This document shows, in pieces, positions 25,821-36,029 of a stretch of DNA of 64,000 nt (positions within the stretch are counted from its first letter, which is position 1; the number at the start of each line of letters is the position of its first letter). Made by a program: the position numbers and the translations under genes. Under the pieces are notes generated by a model. The model saw only the letters and a list, made by a program, of their open reading frames with translations, searched no databases and had not been told where the DNA came from. The DNA is from Avedoeria sp964651245 (lineage in GTDB: Bacteria > Chloroflexota > Anaerolineae > Epilineales > Epilineaceae): contig CAZYVI010000013.1 of the NCBI GenBank assembly GCA_964651245.1, positions 55,575 to 119,574 of the forward strand, read 5' to 3'.

Positions 25821-28800
25821 GTGAACGCACCGCGCCGAACAGCCCTGGCGGCCCTGGCCGCGCTCATCGCCCTGGCCGTCGACGCGGCCGCCACCGGCGG
25901 CGCCGTCGCCGCCCGTCCGCTGGACGCCGCGCCGGCCCACGCCGCCGCGTCCGACGCCGTCCGCCCGAGCCGTCCGCCCGAGCCGCCGCCAGCGCCGTCC
26001 GGCGACCCGGCCCGCCGCGAGTACCTCGTGTTCCTCGACGACGCCGTGCCGCTGGCGTCGTATCGGGGCGGCGTGGCCGGGCTGGCCGCCACCGCGGCCG
26101 ACCTCCATGGCGACGTCCACCTCGACCTCGGCACCCCAGCCGCGCGCGCCTACGCCGCCCACCTCGATCGGCTGCGCCGGGCGGCGATCGAGCGACTCAA
26201 GGTCGTCGCGCCGCGGGCCGACATCGGCTGGCAGTACCACATCGTCGCCCACGGCTTCACCGCCGCCCTGACCGCCGACGAGGCCGTCGCCGCCCAGCGC
26301 CTGCCGGGCTTCGATCTGGTCTTCCCCGATGAGGCGCTGGCCTACGAGATGGACTCCAGCCTCGACGTCGTCGGCGCCACCACGGCCTGGCAGGCCATCG
26401 GCGGACCGGACAACGCCGGGCGCGGCGCGCGGATCGCCGTCATGGACAGCGGCATGGACGTCCGCCATCCATGGTTCCGCGACGAAGGCATGCCGCCACC
26501 GCCGGACGGCTTCCCGTCGGCGCAACTCGTCGGCGGCAACGCCACGTTCGACTACCCGAACCCCGAGCGCTTCGTGAACGGCAAGGTCATCGCCGCCCGG
26601 GTCTTCGTCCGCAACGCCACGACGCAGACGATGCAGACGACGACGCCGCTGACAGCGTGCGCCAACCCGCCGCAGGTCACGCCGACGAACCCGAACCCCG
26701 CGCCCGTCAGCTGCGGCGGCAACGAGCACGGCCTGCACGTCGCCGGCATCGCCGCCGGCCGCCGCGGGACCTACGACCTCACGTTCGGCAACCTGTCGCT
26801 ACCCACGGTCATGTCGGGCGTCGCGCCGATGGCGCACCTGCTGACCTACCTGAACGCCAACCCGAGCAACGGCGCCGTGGTCGCCGGGCTCGAGCAGGCC
26901 GTCAAGGACGCGGTCGACGTCGTCAACATGTCGCAGGGCACGGTGGGCTGGCTGCTCGCCCGGCCCGAGCGGCACCCGATCTCGATCGCCGCCGAGGGCG
27001 CCGCCGACGCCGGCACGGTGTTCGCCGTCTCGGCCGGCAACGCCGGCTCGAACGGGCGGACGTCGCTGTCCGGCGGCTGGAAGTACAGCCCGCGCATCCT
27101 GGCCGTCGGCAACTCCACGTCGAACGGCTCGGTCGACCAGACGCTGAGCATCTCGGGCGCCGGCGTGCCGGCGGAGGTCGAGCAGATCATCGGCTCGCCG
27201 CGCGGCGTCGACCCGATCACGACGACGATGACCGGCGACCTCTACCTCTCGCCCAGCGGCGGCTGCCTCGAGGAGGCGGGCGCGTCGGGCAAGATCGTCG
27301 TCGTCGACCGCTTCGGCGCCGGCACCTGCGGCTACCCCAACCGCGCCGACATCATGGCCCGCAGCGGCGCCAAGGCGATCGTCTTCTACTACAACGACCG
27401 CAACCTCGGCGGACCGTCGGCGCAGGGCCTGGCGCTGCCGGCCGTGGCCGTCGGCCTGCGCGGCGGCAAGCCGCTCATGGACTGGCTCACCGCGGGCGGC
27501 ACCGGCCGCATCGAGATCGACGGGACGATCGCGCGGGCCAAGAGCGACGTGGCCGACGTCATGAGCACCTCGTCGAGCCAAGGCCCCGGCCTCGACTGGC
27601 AGATCAAGCCCGACGTGGCGGCGCCCGGCGAGGGCACGATGAGCAGCGTGATCTTCATCGACCGCTCGGGCCAGCGACTCTACCGCGTCGATGCCAAGAG
27701 CGGCACCAGCATGGCCACGCCGCACGTCTCGGGCGCCGTGGGCGTGCTGCGCGGCGCCCACCCGGACTGGACGGTCGACCAGATCCGCAGCGCCATCGTC
27801 AACACCGCCAGCCCGTCGCTCAAGGTGAACGTCCTCGAGCCGCGCGCCGCCATGCCCTACGACGGCGGCCCGGGCCGGCTCGACGTCGCCGCCGCGCTCG
27901 ACCCCGGCGCGTTCCTCGCGCCGACGACGCTGAGCTTCGGCCGCGTCGCCGAGGGCGCGACGGTGTCGATCCCGTTCACGATCGAGAGCGATCTCGACGT
28001 GGCCGCTACCTGGACCGCCGGCGTCACCGCCGGCGGCGGCACCGGCGCCACCGTCGCCGTCGAACCCAGCTCGCTCTCGATCGCGCCCGGCGAGACGGCG
28101 ACGCTGACGGCCACGCTCAAGGTCGCCTCCGACGTGCCCGACAGCGAGCACTGGGGTACCGTGAACCTGGTGACCGACGCCGGCGGCGCGACGCATCGCC
28201 TGCGCCAGCAGTACTACGCGTACGTCGACCGCACCGCGGCCCGCAAGAACGTCCTGATCGTCGACTGGGCGCACGGCAGCAAGGTGGACCACACGGCCGC
28301 GTACACCGAGGCGCTCGAAGCGCTGGGTCTGACGTACGACGTCTGGGTCCTCGACAACGCCGCCAACCGCGTCAGCGCGCCGTCGCTGCCGATCCGCACC
28401 AGCCACCCGCCGCTGGCCGAGATGTCGCGCTACGACCTCGTCCTCCTCAACACGAACGAGAGCAAGACGTCGATGCACGGCGTCTCCCTCAGCGGGCTCT
28501 ACCAGTACCAGAACCACATGCTCCGCGGCGGCAGCTTCCTCATCGCCGGCCAGGGTACGCTCAACTTCTGGCGCTACCTCGCCACCGCCACCCGCCTGGC
28601 CGACAACGCGACGCTCCGCCGGACCTATGCGCACACCTGGCCGTTCACCTGGGCCGGCGGCCCGAGCCAGAACGTCGGCTGCGAGGTCTGCATCATGCGC
28701 TACTTCACCGGCTTCACGCCGGAGTACACCGCAACGCTCTCCGGCCGGCTGCTCGTGCCGTTCCCGCAGCCGGTCGACCGCACCGCCCGCGACGTCGTGC

Positions 28801-29672
28801 TCGAGCCCAACCCGGCCGCCGACCCCGGCACGCCGTTCCGCTACCCGATCGATCTCTCGACCGGCACCAGCGCGCCCGAAGGCGCCGCCGGCAACCAGTA
28901 CACGTTCGCCTCGGGCAGCGTCGTCACCGGCTACAAGCCGACGACGAGCTCGACGCTGGCCACCGGCCTCGGCGACTACGACTACGCCGAGGGCATCATC
29001 GACGACCTCGTCCCGCTGGCTCGCCCGCTCTGGGCCTACACCGGCACCTTCGCCGTCGACCGCGTCAACCCGATGACGACGACGACGCAGAGCAAGGTCG
29101 TCGGCACCTACGTCGCCGGTCAACAGCACCCGGGCACCGGCGTGACCTGGAACGCGATGTTCTGGGGCTTCGGCCTCGAGGGCCTGGGCACCGGCGGTGC
29201 GCCGAACGAGCCCAACGCCACGCCGCTCGTCGGCACCCGGATGCGACTGCTGGGCGACGCGTTCAACTTCCTGGCCCACAACCTGACCGACCTGACGTAC
29301 GACGTCGTTGACGATGCCGCGCCGAGCTTCGAGCTGGCCATCGACGTGCCCGAGTTCGCCTCGTCGCCGTTGATCGACCGGGCCGAGATCGACTGGGGCG
29401 ACGGACGTGCCGCCGAGTCCGTGACCTGGAGCGACCGCGTCTCGCTGCGCACGGTTCGGTTCGACCACGCCTACGCCGGTCCGGGTACCTACACCGTCGC
29501 GATGACCCTTTATCCGCGCGCCGATGCCGCCCCGATCCACCTATCCGGCGACGTCGTCGCCGGCGCCGCCCGCAACCCGGTCATCTTCCTGCCGGTGACC
29601 GTGCGTGGACCGCTCGGAGCGGACGCCGCCGGGCCGGGGGCGTGGTTCGGTCGGCGCGACGCGCGCCGCTAG
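25821..29672 (+). CDS. Exported subtilisin-like serine protease (S8) with PA insertion
   Basis: This 1283-residue protein begins with an Ala-rich signal peptide (about 1-35) and a propeptide-like region to about 190. The S8 triad is visible as Asp209 (AVMDSGMD), His303 (NEHGLHVAGIAAG) and Ser630 (GTSMATPHVSGAVG), with the oxyanion Asn in VSAGNAGSNG. A protease-associated insertion (around 430-560) lies between His and Ser. Then come a beta-sandwich region (about 700-800), a large region without recognised domain, and near the end a PKD-like segment (RFDHAYAGPGTYTV). It ends with VIFLPVTVR and a 22-residue Gly/Ala/Arg-rich tail. GTG start with GAGG upstream. It is probably cell-surface or secreted. 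Confidence 0.9.
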   Translation: MNAPRRTALAALAALIALAVDAAATGGAVAARPLDAAPAHAAASDAVRPSRPPEPPPAPSGDPARREYLVFLDDAVPLASYRGGVAGLAATAADLHGDVHLDLGTPAARAYAAHLDRLRRAAIERLKVVAPRADIGWQYHIVAHGFTAALTADEAVAAQRLPGFDLVFPDEALAYEMDSSLDVVGATTAWQAIGGPDNAGRGARIAVMDSGMDVRHPWFRDEGMPPPPDGFPSAQLVGGNATFDYPNPERFVNGKVIAARVFVRNATTQTMQTTTPLTACANPPQVTPTNPNPAPVSCGGNEHGLHVAGIAAGRRGTYDLTFGNLSLPTVMSGVAPMAHLLTYLNANPSNGAVVAGLEQAVKDAVDVVNMSQGTVGWLLARPERHPISIAAEGAADAGTVFAVSAGNAGSNGRTSLSGGWKYSPRILAVGNSTSNGSVDQTLSISGAGVPAEVEQIIGSPRGVDPITTTMTGDLYLSPSGGCLEEAGASGKIVVVDRFGAGTCGYPNRADIMARSGAKAIVFYYNDRNLGGPSAQGLALPAVAVGLRGGKPLMDWLTAGGTGRIEIDGTIARAKSDVADVMSTSSSQGPGLDWQIKPDVAAPGEGTMSSVIFIDRSGQRLYRVDAKSGTSMATPHVSGAVGVLRGAHPDWTVDQIRSAIVNTASPSLKVNVLEPRAAMPYDGGPGRLDVAAALDPGAFLAPTTLSFGRVAEGATVSIPFTIESDLDVAATWTAGVTAGGGTGATVAVEPSSLSIAPGETATLTATLKVASDVPDSEHWGTVNLVTDAGGATHRLRQQYYAYVDRTAARKNVLIVDWAHGSKVDHTAAYTEALEALGLTYDVWVLDNAANRVSAPSLPIRTSHPPLAEMSRYDLVLLNTNESKTSMHGVSLSGLYQYQNHMLRGGSFLIAGQGTLNFWRYLATATRLADNATLRRTYAHTWPFTWAGGPSQNVGCEVCIMRYFTGFTPEYTATLSGRLLVPFPQPVDRTARDVVLEPNPAADPGTPFRYPIDLSTGTSAPEGAAGNQYTFASGSVVTGYKPTTSSTLATGLGDYDYAEGIIDDLVPLARPLWAYTGTFAVDRVNPMTTTTQSKVVGTYVAGQQHPGTGVTWNAMFWGFGLEGLGTGGAPNEPNATPLVGTRMRLLGDAFNFLAHNLTDLTYDVVDDAAPSFELAIDVPEFASSPLIDRAEIDWGDGRAAESVTWSDRVSLRTVRFDHAYAGPGTYTVAMTLYPRADAAPIHLSGDVVAGAARNPVIFLPVTVRGPLGADAAGPGAWFGRRDARR

Positions 29673-29718
29673 ACGCGGACCCGTACGGCGGCCTGGCGCC
29701 GCCGCAGCGATCCCGCCG

Positions 29719-29755
29719 GCGACCCCCTCGCCCCCGACCGGGGCGAGGGGGTCGC
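29719..29755. terminator. Perfect 16-bp hairpin between convergent genes
   Basis: A 16-bp perfect inverted repeat (29719-29734 and 29740-29755) with the 5-nt loop CGACC lies between the subtilase and ahcY, which converge. It has no T-tract on either strand, so it is probably a GC-rich bidirectional terminator or an mRNA 3'-end stabiliser. Confidence 0.6.
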
Positions 29756-29768
29756 CGTGCGATGGCGG

Positions 29769-31211
<1,443 letters not shown>

Positions 31212-31384
31212 GGGTGGCGCTTCCTTTCGCGATCGATCCCACGGGCGCGCGGCCCGACGAGACGCTGTGGTGGCATGGCGGCGACGGCCGATGATAGCAA
31301 TGCCGGCCTAAGAACATGCGCCCGTCATGCGTCACTTGGGCATCACGCGCCCGGCGGGTCGTCCGCCAAAGGAGGCAGGATGGG

Positions 31385-31534
31385 ATGGACGAATTCGGCT
31401 ACCGCGCAGACGCAGTCCGGCCCATGATGCTCGACCGGACGGCGGCGCCCCGCGGCCGCGACGAACGCGGCCGTCGGCGTGCCCGCGCTGACGGCATCCC
31501 GGTGACGCGCCGGCTGGCAGGAGGCAACCGATGA
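31385..31534 (+). CDS. Small upstream ORF coupled to the ECF sigma gene (49 residues)
   Basis: A 49-codon frame starts at an ATG (31385-31387) 9 nt after a perfect AAAGGAGG (31368-31375) and ends in ATGA shared with the start codon of the sigma gene. Third positions are mostly G or C, as in real genes here. The product is basic and Arg-rich (RGRDERGRRRARADG), without recognised domain, and no signal peptide. An alternative ATG at 31380 opens a different 15-codon frame ending at 31427. It may be a leader peptide that couples translation of the sigma factor. Not proven to be expressed. Confidence 0.45.
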   Translation: MDEFGYRADAVRPMMLDRTAAPRGRDERGRRRARADGIPVTRRLAGGNR

Positions 31535-32181
31535 GCTCCGACACCCCGCCCGCAGCCCCGCCGACGCCCGCCGACGTCGTGTCGGCGGCCGAGGTCGACG
31601 TCGCTTCCGACGCCGTGTCCGGCGCCGACTGGATCACCGCCGCCATGGACGCCCACGCCGAGGCGCTGGTCCGCTACACCGCCCGGCTTACGCCCGACCT
31701 CGACACCGCGCGCGACGTCGTCCAGGACGCCTTCTTGCGCCTCTGCCGGGCCGACCGCGCGGCCGTCGGTGACCGGGTCGACCTCTGGCTCTTCACCGTC
31801 TGCCGCAACCGGGCGTTCGACCTCTACCGAAAGGACCGTCGCATGACGCCGCTCACCGAGGCCGCGGCCCGCAGCCGCGCCGCGGCCGACGACGGCCCCG
31901 AGGCCGCCGCGCTGCAACTCGACGCCCACGGTCGCCTCCTGGCGCTCGTGGCCACGCTGTCGGACCGCCAGCAGGACGTGCTGCGGCTGAAGTTCCAGCA
32001 CGAGCTGAGCTACGCCGAGATCGCCCAGGTCACCGGGCTCTCGGTCAGCAACGTCGGCTACCTCCTCCACGTCGCGCTCAAGCGGCTGCGCGAGCTCGCC
32101 GCCGGTCTCGACGCCGACGCCCAACCCGCCTCCTCCACCGGCCGCCCCGCCCCGGCCGCCGGCACGGCGAACGGAGCCTGA
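31531..32181 (+). CDS. ECF-type RNA polymerase sigma factor
   Basis: The 216-residue product has region 2 (ALVRYTARLTPDLDTARDVV then QDAFLRLCR and LWLFTVCRNRAFDLYRKDRR) and region 4 (LVATLSDRQQDVLRLKFQHE, then LSYAEIAQVTGLSVSNVGYL), the layout of an ECF sigma factor. The N-terminal 40 residues are a disordered Ala/Pro/Asp-rich extension and the C-terminal 25 are Pro/Ala-rich. AGGAGG precedes the ATG. Two nucleotides separate it from the membrane anti-sigma gene, so it should be held inactive at the membrane and released by an envelope signal. The -35/-10 it recognises cannot be read here. Confidence 0.93.
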   Translation: MSSDTPPAAPPTPADVVSAAEVDVASDAVSGADWITAAMDAHAEALVRYTARLTPDLDTARDVVQDAFLRLCRADRAAVGDRVDLWLFTVCRNRAFDLYRKDRRMTPLTEAAARSRAAADDGPEAAALQLDAHGRLLALVATLSDRQQDVLRLKFQHELSYAEIAQVTGLSVSNVGYLLHVALKRLRELAAGLDADAQPASSTGRPAPAAGTANGA

Positions 32182-32183
32182 CG

Positions 32184-33668
32184 ATGACGACCCGACCTGA
32201 CGCCGACCCGCGGTCGACCCCGACCACCGACGACCCGCGCCTCACCGCCTTCGCCCTGGGCGAACTGTCCGACGCCGACCGCGACGACCTGGCCGCGGCG
32301 CTGGCGGGCGACCCCGCCCTGGCCGCCGAGGTCGACGCCGTCCGCGCGCTGGCCGACGACCTGGCGGTGGCGTTCTTCGCCGAGCCCGCCGTGCCGTCCG
32401 GCGGCCTGACCGACGCGCAGCGGTTCGCCGTCCGCAATGCCGCCCGCCGCGCCGCGTCGCGTTGGCGGCTGCCGATCGTCGACGGGCGATGGGCCCGCCC
32501 CGCCCTGGCCTCCCTCGCCGTCGCCGCGACCGTCATCGTGCTCTTCAACCCGGCCGTCGGCTCGGCGGTGCTGGCGACGCGGATCTGGGCGGCCAAGGTG
32601 CGCGACGGCAACAGCATCACCCAGCTCAACAACCGCGATATCGGCGCGGAGATCTATCGGCGGGCCGGCGACCGCCCGACGGTGTGGTCGATGCTGACCG
32701 GCGCCGGGAGCAACGGGCGGTTCGCGGCGGCGCCGGCGGCGCCGAGCTTCGGCGCCGCGGAGCTGGGGGGTAGCCCGGGGCTCGCCGACTCGTCGGCCGA
32801 CAGCCGGCCCGCGAGCGAGATGGAGCAGCCCTATGCCGCGGCGGGTGAGGCGATGGCGCTGCAGGTCCAGGCCACGCCGGTCCCGGCGGCGGACGCCGGC
32901 GCGGCCGCCGCTCCGCCGATCGCCCCGTTGGCCGACCCCAGCCGCAAGGTCGTCAAGGACGCGGACCTGACGTTGGAGGTCGACGACGTCGCGGTCTCGA
33001 TGGGCCGCATCGAGACGATCGCCGCGCAGTCCGGCGGCTACGTCCTCGAGTCGCGCAGCGACCAGAGCGCCGACGGCGCTCGACCCGGGGCCATGGTGAA
33101 GTTCGCGGTGCCGGTGGACCAGTTCGAGGCGGCGCTGGGGCGGCTGCGGGCGATCGGCGTCGTGGCCGACGAGCACGCCAGCGGCGTCGACGTCAGCACC
33201 GAGTTCACCGACCTCCAGAGCCGCATCGCCAACCTCGAGGCCACCCAGGCGCGGGTGCGGGAGTTCCTGGCGCAGGCCAAGACGGTCGAGGAGGCGCTGC
33301 AGGTCAACGCCCGGCTCACCGAGATCGAAGGCCAGCTGGCCGAGCTCAAGGGCCGCTCGGCCTACCTGGCCGGCCGCGCCGCCTACTCGACGATCACGGT
33401 CTCCCTCGTCGGCCCGCTGCCGCCGACGCGCACCCCCACGGTCACGCCGACGCCGACCGTCACGCCGACGCCCACGCCGCGCTCCGTCTGGTCGCCGGCG
33501 CCGGTCGCACGCGAGGCGGCTGGGACGCTGGGCGATCTGCTGGTCGTCCTCGCCACCGGCCTGATCTGGCTCGGCGTCGTCGGGCTCCCGACCGGGCTGC
33601 TCGCGGCAGCGGCTGCGTGGGGCTTGTTCAGCTTGTTGCGCGCGGTCGGACGCCGCGTGGAGCGCTGA
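32184..33668 (+). CDS. Membrane anti-sigma factor fused to a DUF4349-type sensor domain
   Basis: The 494-residue protein starts with a cytoplasmic anti-sigma-like segment (about 1-75: LTAFALGELSDADRDDLAAA), without the Cys/His zinc site of many such factors, followed by a membrane helix (about 107-127). An exported region holds a DUF4349 domain (about 245-405, with RKVVKDADLTLEVDDV and coiled-coil LEATQARVREFLAQA), then a Thr/Pro linker (TPTVTPTPTVTPTPTP) and a C-terminal membrane helix with basic tail. Two membrane segments bracket the sensor, so both ends face the cytoplasm. It directly follows the sigma gene and likely sequesters it. Confidence 0.87.
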   Translation: MTTRPDADPRSTPTTDDPRLTAFALGELSDADRDDLAAALAGDPALAAEVDAVRALADDLAVAFFAEPAVPSGGLTDAQRFAVRNAARRAASRWRLPIVDGRWARPALASLAVAATVIVLFNPAVGSAVLATRIWAAKVRDGNSITQLNNRDIGAEIYRRAGDRPTVWSMLTGAGSNGRFAAAPAAPSFGAAELGGSPGLADSSADSRPASEMEQPYAAAGEAMALQVQATPVPAADAGAAAAPPIAPLADPSRKVVKDADLTLEVDDVAVSMGRIETIAAQSGGYVLESRSDQSADGARPGAMVKFAVPVDQFEAALGRLRAIGVVADEHASGVDVSTEFTDLQSRIANLEATQARVREFLAQAKTVEEALQVNARLTEIEGQLAELKGRSAYLAGRAAYSTITVSLVGPLPPTRTPTVTPTPTVTPTPTPRSVWSPAPVAREAAGTLGDLLVVLATGLIWLGVVGLPTGLLAAAAAWGLFSLLRAVGRRVER

Positions 33669-33700
33669 CATCGCGGACCGCAACGCCCGGCCCCTTGGCC

Positions 33701-33731
33701 ACGACGGCCCCGGCTCGACCGGGGCCGTCGT
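33701..33731. terminator. Perfect 13-bp hairpin between convergent genes
   Basis: A 13-bp perfect inverted repeat (33701-33713 and 33719-33731), loop CTCGA, lies between the anti-sigma gene and the convergent FecR-like gene. As at 29719 there is no T-tract. A bidirectional terminator is the simplest reading. Confidence 0.55.
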
Positions 33732-33764
33732 CGTTGGGCGTGGGCTTCGTCCCGGCGGCGACGG

Positions 33765-35114
33765 CTACTTCCAGCGGACCTCGATGCGGTCGACCCAGGC
33801 GTCGAAGTCGTGGCCCGAAGCCTTGAGCTCGAGGCGCTTGAGCCGGACCGGCACCGTCGCCAGCTCGGCGAAGCCGCGGAGGTTCGTGGCGTCGAGCAGG
33901 TTGCCGCTGTCGAACTCGACCCAGTCGCGCGCCGCGACCTGCACGTCACGGCCCTCGACGACCCGCGCGCCGGCGAACTCGCTGCCGGTGGGATCGGGGG
34001 CCAGGCTGTAGAAGCCGGTGAACCAGCGCCGCTCGTCGCCGGCGAGGTCCTCGACGACCAGGGTGACGATGAGCGGGAACTCCTCGGCCCGGTCGCCGCC
34101 GCCCGGCAGCGACTGGGCGTCGATGCGGACGACGGCCGCCACGCTGAGCCAGCTGGCGTCGGCGAGATCGAAGTTGCGGAAGTCGTGGGCCAGGACGAGG
34201 TCGGCGGGCGTCTTCTGGGCGGCCTGACGGCGGAAGTGCATCGCCGTCCGACCGCCGGGCGTCAGCTCGTGGCGCAGCGTCGGCGTGGCGACGAGGCCGG
34301 CGGCGACCGGCACGGCCGTCCAGCCGTCGGCGCTGTCGGGCGGGCGGTCGAAGTCGGCGTTGCGGACCAGGTTCTCGGGCCGGTCGGTGGCCGCGCTCGG
34401 CCACCCGCCGCGCTCGACCACGGTGCGCTCGCCGCGGCGCACGATGACGCTCGGGCTGGCCGCCGCGGGCGGCGCCGATGTCGCGTCGCGCGCCGACACC
34501 GTCGCCTGGCCCATCTCGACCGCCACGCGGAGCGCATCGCCGTCGAGCCGCACCTGAACGTGCGTCTCGGGCGCCAGCGCCACCCGCGCGATGGGCGTGT
34601 CGATCCAGAAGTCGGGCGCCTGGTCCGGGCGGCCGTCGTAGTAGCGCGACCCGGCGCTGAGGCGGGCCGAGCCGTCGCCGATGACATCAAGCTCGAGGCC
34701 GATCGTCGGTCGCCGCCCGCTCCACGGGAACAGCGGTCGGCGCAGGCGGGCCAGGCGAAGGCGCGCCGAGCGCTCGATCTGGGCCGTCGAGCCATCGGCG
34801 AAGCGGAGGAACGCCGCCGCCCCGCCGCCGCCGGCCAGGTCGAGCGTGGCCCGCTCGGGCGCCCGCCAACTCTCGTCCTCGCGCAGCGATGGCAGGCAGT
34901 CGGACGGAAGGCAGCGATCGAGCCCGCCGGCGGTGACCCGCACGTCCGCCGTCGCCCGCCGCGTCGCCACGTGGGCCCAGCGCCAGGTGGCCCACGGCAC
35001 GGCCACGGCCAGCGCCACGAACGCGGCGAACGCCGACAGCAGTACCGACCAGCACAGAACCTGGACCCGCCGCGGGTCCCAGGTGCCGACGGTCCCGGCG
35101 TCGCGCTCGGTCAT
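33765..35114 (-). CDS. Membrane-anchored FecR-like protein with C-terminal carbohydrate-binding-like domain
   Basis: The 449-residue product has one membrane helix (about 18-44) and an external region. Residues about 55-240 resemble a FecR-like beta domain (FLRFADGSTAQIERSARLRL, FWIDTPIARVALAPETHVQV, IVRRGERTVVE). The C-terminal half (about 245-449, starting ENLVRNADFDRPPDSADGWT) looks like a carbohydrate-binding or galactose-binding-like beta-sandwich. FecR-like proteins commonly report to ECF sigma factors, and the sigma/anti-sigma pair lies next door in convergent orientation; a direct link is only suggestive. The substrate it binds is unknown. Confidence 0.78.
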   Translation of the reverse strand: MTERDAGTVGTWDPRRVQVLCWSVLLSAFAAFVALAVAVPWATWRWAHVATRRATADVRVTAGGLDRCLPSDCLPSLREDESWRAPERATLDLAGGGGAAAFLRFADGSTAQIERSARLRLARLRRPLFPWSGRRPTIGLELDVIGDGSARLSAGSRYYDGRPDQAPDFWIDTPIARVALAPETHVQVRLDGDALRVAVEMGQATVSARDATSAPPAAASPSVIVRRGERTVVERGGWPSAATDRPENLVRNADFDRPPDSADGWTAVPVAAGLVATPTLRHELTPGGRTAMHFRRQAAQKTPADLVLAHDFRNFDLADASWLSVAAVVRIDAQSLPGGGDRAEEFPLIVTLVVEDLAGDERRWFTGFYSLAPDPTGSEFAGARVVEGRDVQVAARDWVEFDSGNLLDATNLRGFAELATVPVRLKRLELKASGHDFDAWVDRIEVRWK

Positions 35115-35133
35115 CGGCGCCGGCGCCGGGCGC

Positions 35134-35835
35134 CTAGTCGCGCCGGCCGGTCAGCAGCGAGATCCAGTAGACCAGCTGCAGCACCGCGCCGGCAGCGGCG
35201 GCCACGTAGGTCAGCGCGGCCGCGTCGAGCACGGCGTTGACGCCCCGCGCCTCGTCCGACGTGGCCAGGCCCAACTCCGTCAGCCACGCCTTGGCGCGGC
35301 GGCTGGCGTCGAACTCGACCGGCAGCGTCACCAGGGTGAACAGCACGGCAGCGCTGAACAGCAGCACGCCGGTCCAGGCGAGGAGGCTGCCCAGACCGAG
35401 GCTGCCCATCGACTGCAGCGCGAAGCCGCCGACCAGCAGCCAGGTCGCCAGCCCCGATCCCAGGTTCGCCGCCGGCACGAGCGCGGCGCGCAGGTTGAGC
35501 ATCGCGTCGCCGGTCTTGTCCTGCTCGGCGTGGCCGAGCTCGTGGGCCACGATCGCCATCGCCGCCACCGACGGCTGGACGCTGGAGTCCGACAGCCGGA
35601 TCACCTTGCCGCGCGGATCGTAGTGGTCGGTCATCATGCCGCTGATCCGCTCGACACCCACATGGCCGAGCCCGCGCGCGTCCATGAGCGCCCGGGCGAC
35701 CTCGCCGCCGTTGAGCCCACGGGCGTTCGCCACCCGCGACCAACGGCTGTACGCGCTCTTGACCCGCCACTGCGCGTACAGCGACAGGACGAGGCTCGGC
35801 AGCAGCACCCACAACATGTACGAACCGGAGAACAT
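35134..35835 (-). CDS. YugP-type neutral zinc metallopeptidase (membrane)
   Basis: This 233-residue membrane protein has the zinc-site HELGH (in AIVAHELGHAEQDKTGDAML) and four to five hydrophobic segments, as in YugP. It has YDPRGKVIRLSDSS and EFDASRRAKAWL, both conserved in the family. YugP is a putative membrane metallopeptidase of unknown target. The ATG at 35835 is chosen because it is preceded by GGGGAG and starts at the first membrane helix (MFSGSYMLWVLLPSLVLSLY); an upstream in-frame start would add 19 polar residues. It lies 19 nt upstream of the FecR-like gene and may be cotranscribed. Confidence 0.9.
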   Translation of the reverse strand: MFSGSYMLWVLLPSLVLSLYAQWRVKSAYSRWSRVANARGLNGGEVARALMDARGLGHVGVERISGMMTDHYDPRGKVIRLSDSSVQPSVAAMAIVAHELGHAEQDKTGDAMLNLRAALVPAANLGSGLATWLLVGGFALQSMGSLGLGSLLAWTGVLLFSAAVLFTLVTLPVEFDASRRAKAWLTELGLATSDEARGVNAVLDAAALTYVAAAAGAVLQLVYWISLLTGRRD

Positions 35836-35902
35836 GCGTCCCCACTCCCCTCTGGCGACTCGGTGGCGGCCGGAGAACGGGTTCGCCGCCACACGTCGCC
35901 AC

Positions 35903-35908
35903 AGTATA
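35903..35908 (-). promoter_or_regulatory. Putative -10 element for the YugP-type gene
   Basis: TATACT on the minus strand lies about 68 nt upstream of the start codon, in the gap 35836-36029 between divergent genes. It is the same hexamer as before murA. A -35 match is weak. The rest of the gap holds no clear structure. Confidence 0.33.
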
Positions 35909-36029
35909 GCGGCCGCCGCCCGCGGGTGTCGGCGCGGGTTGGTGGAACCGCCGCGCCCGGCCGGGCTGTCGCAACCGTGTGGCGATCGGCGTTGTGTACG
36001 GCAGAGGGGCGCGGACGAAGGGGTGGATC

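Noticed and set aside
26471..29540. Very long open frames on the opposite or shifted strand of the subtilase and of other genes
   Set aside because: High GC makes stop codons rare; these frames are Arg/Pro/Ala-rich and have no domain, whereas the called frames show family motifs.
31212..31330. SAH riboswitch in the ahcY leader
   Set aside because: The leader of about 100 nt shows no recognisable pseudoknot core; only a weak -10-like TATCAT and a ribosome site are seen.
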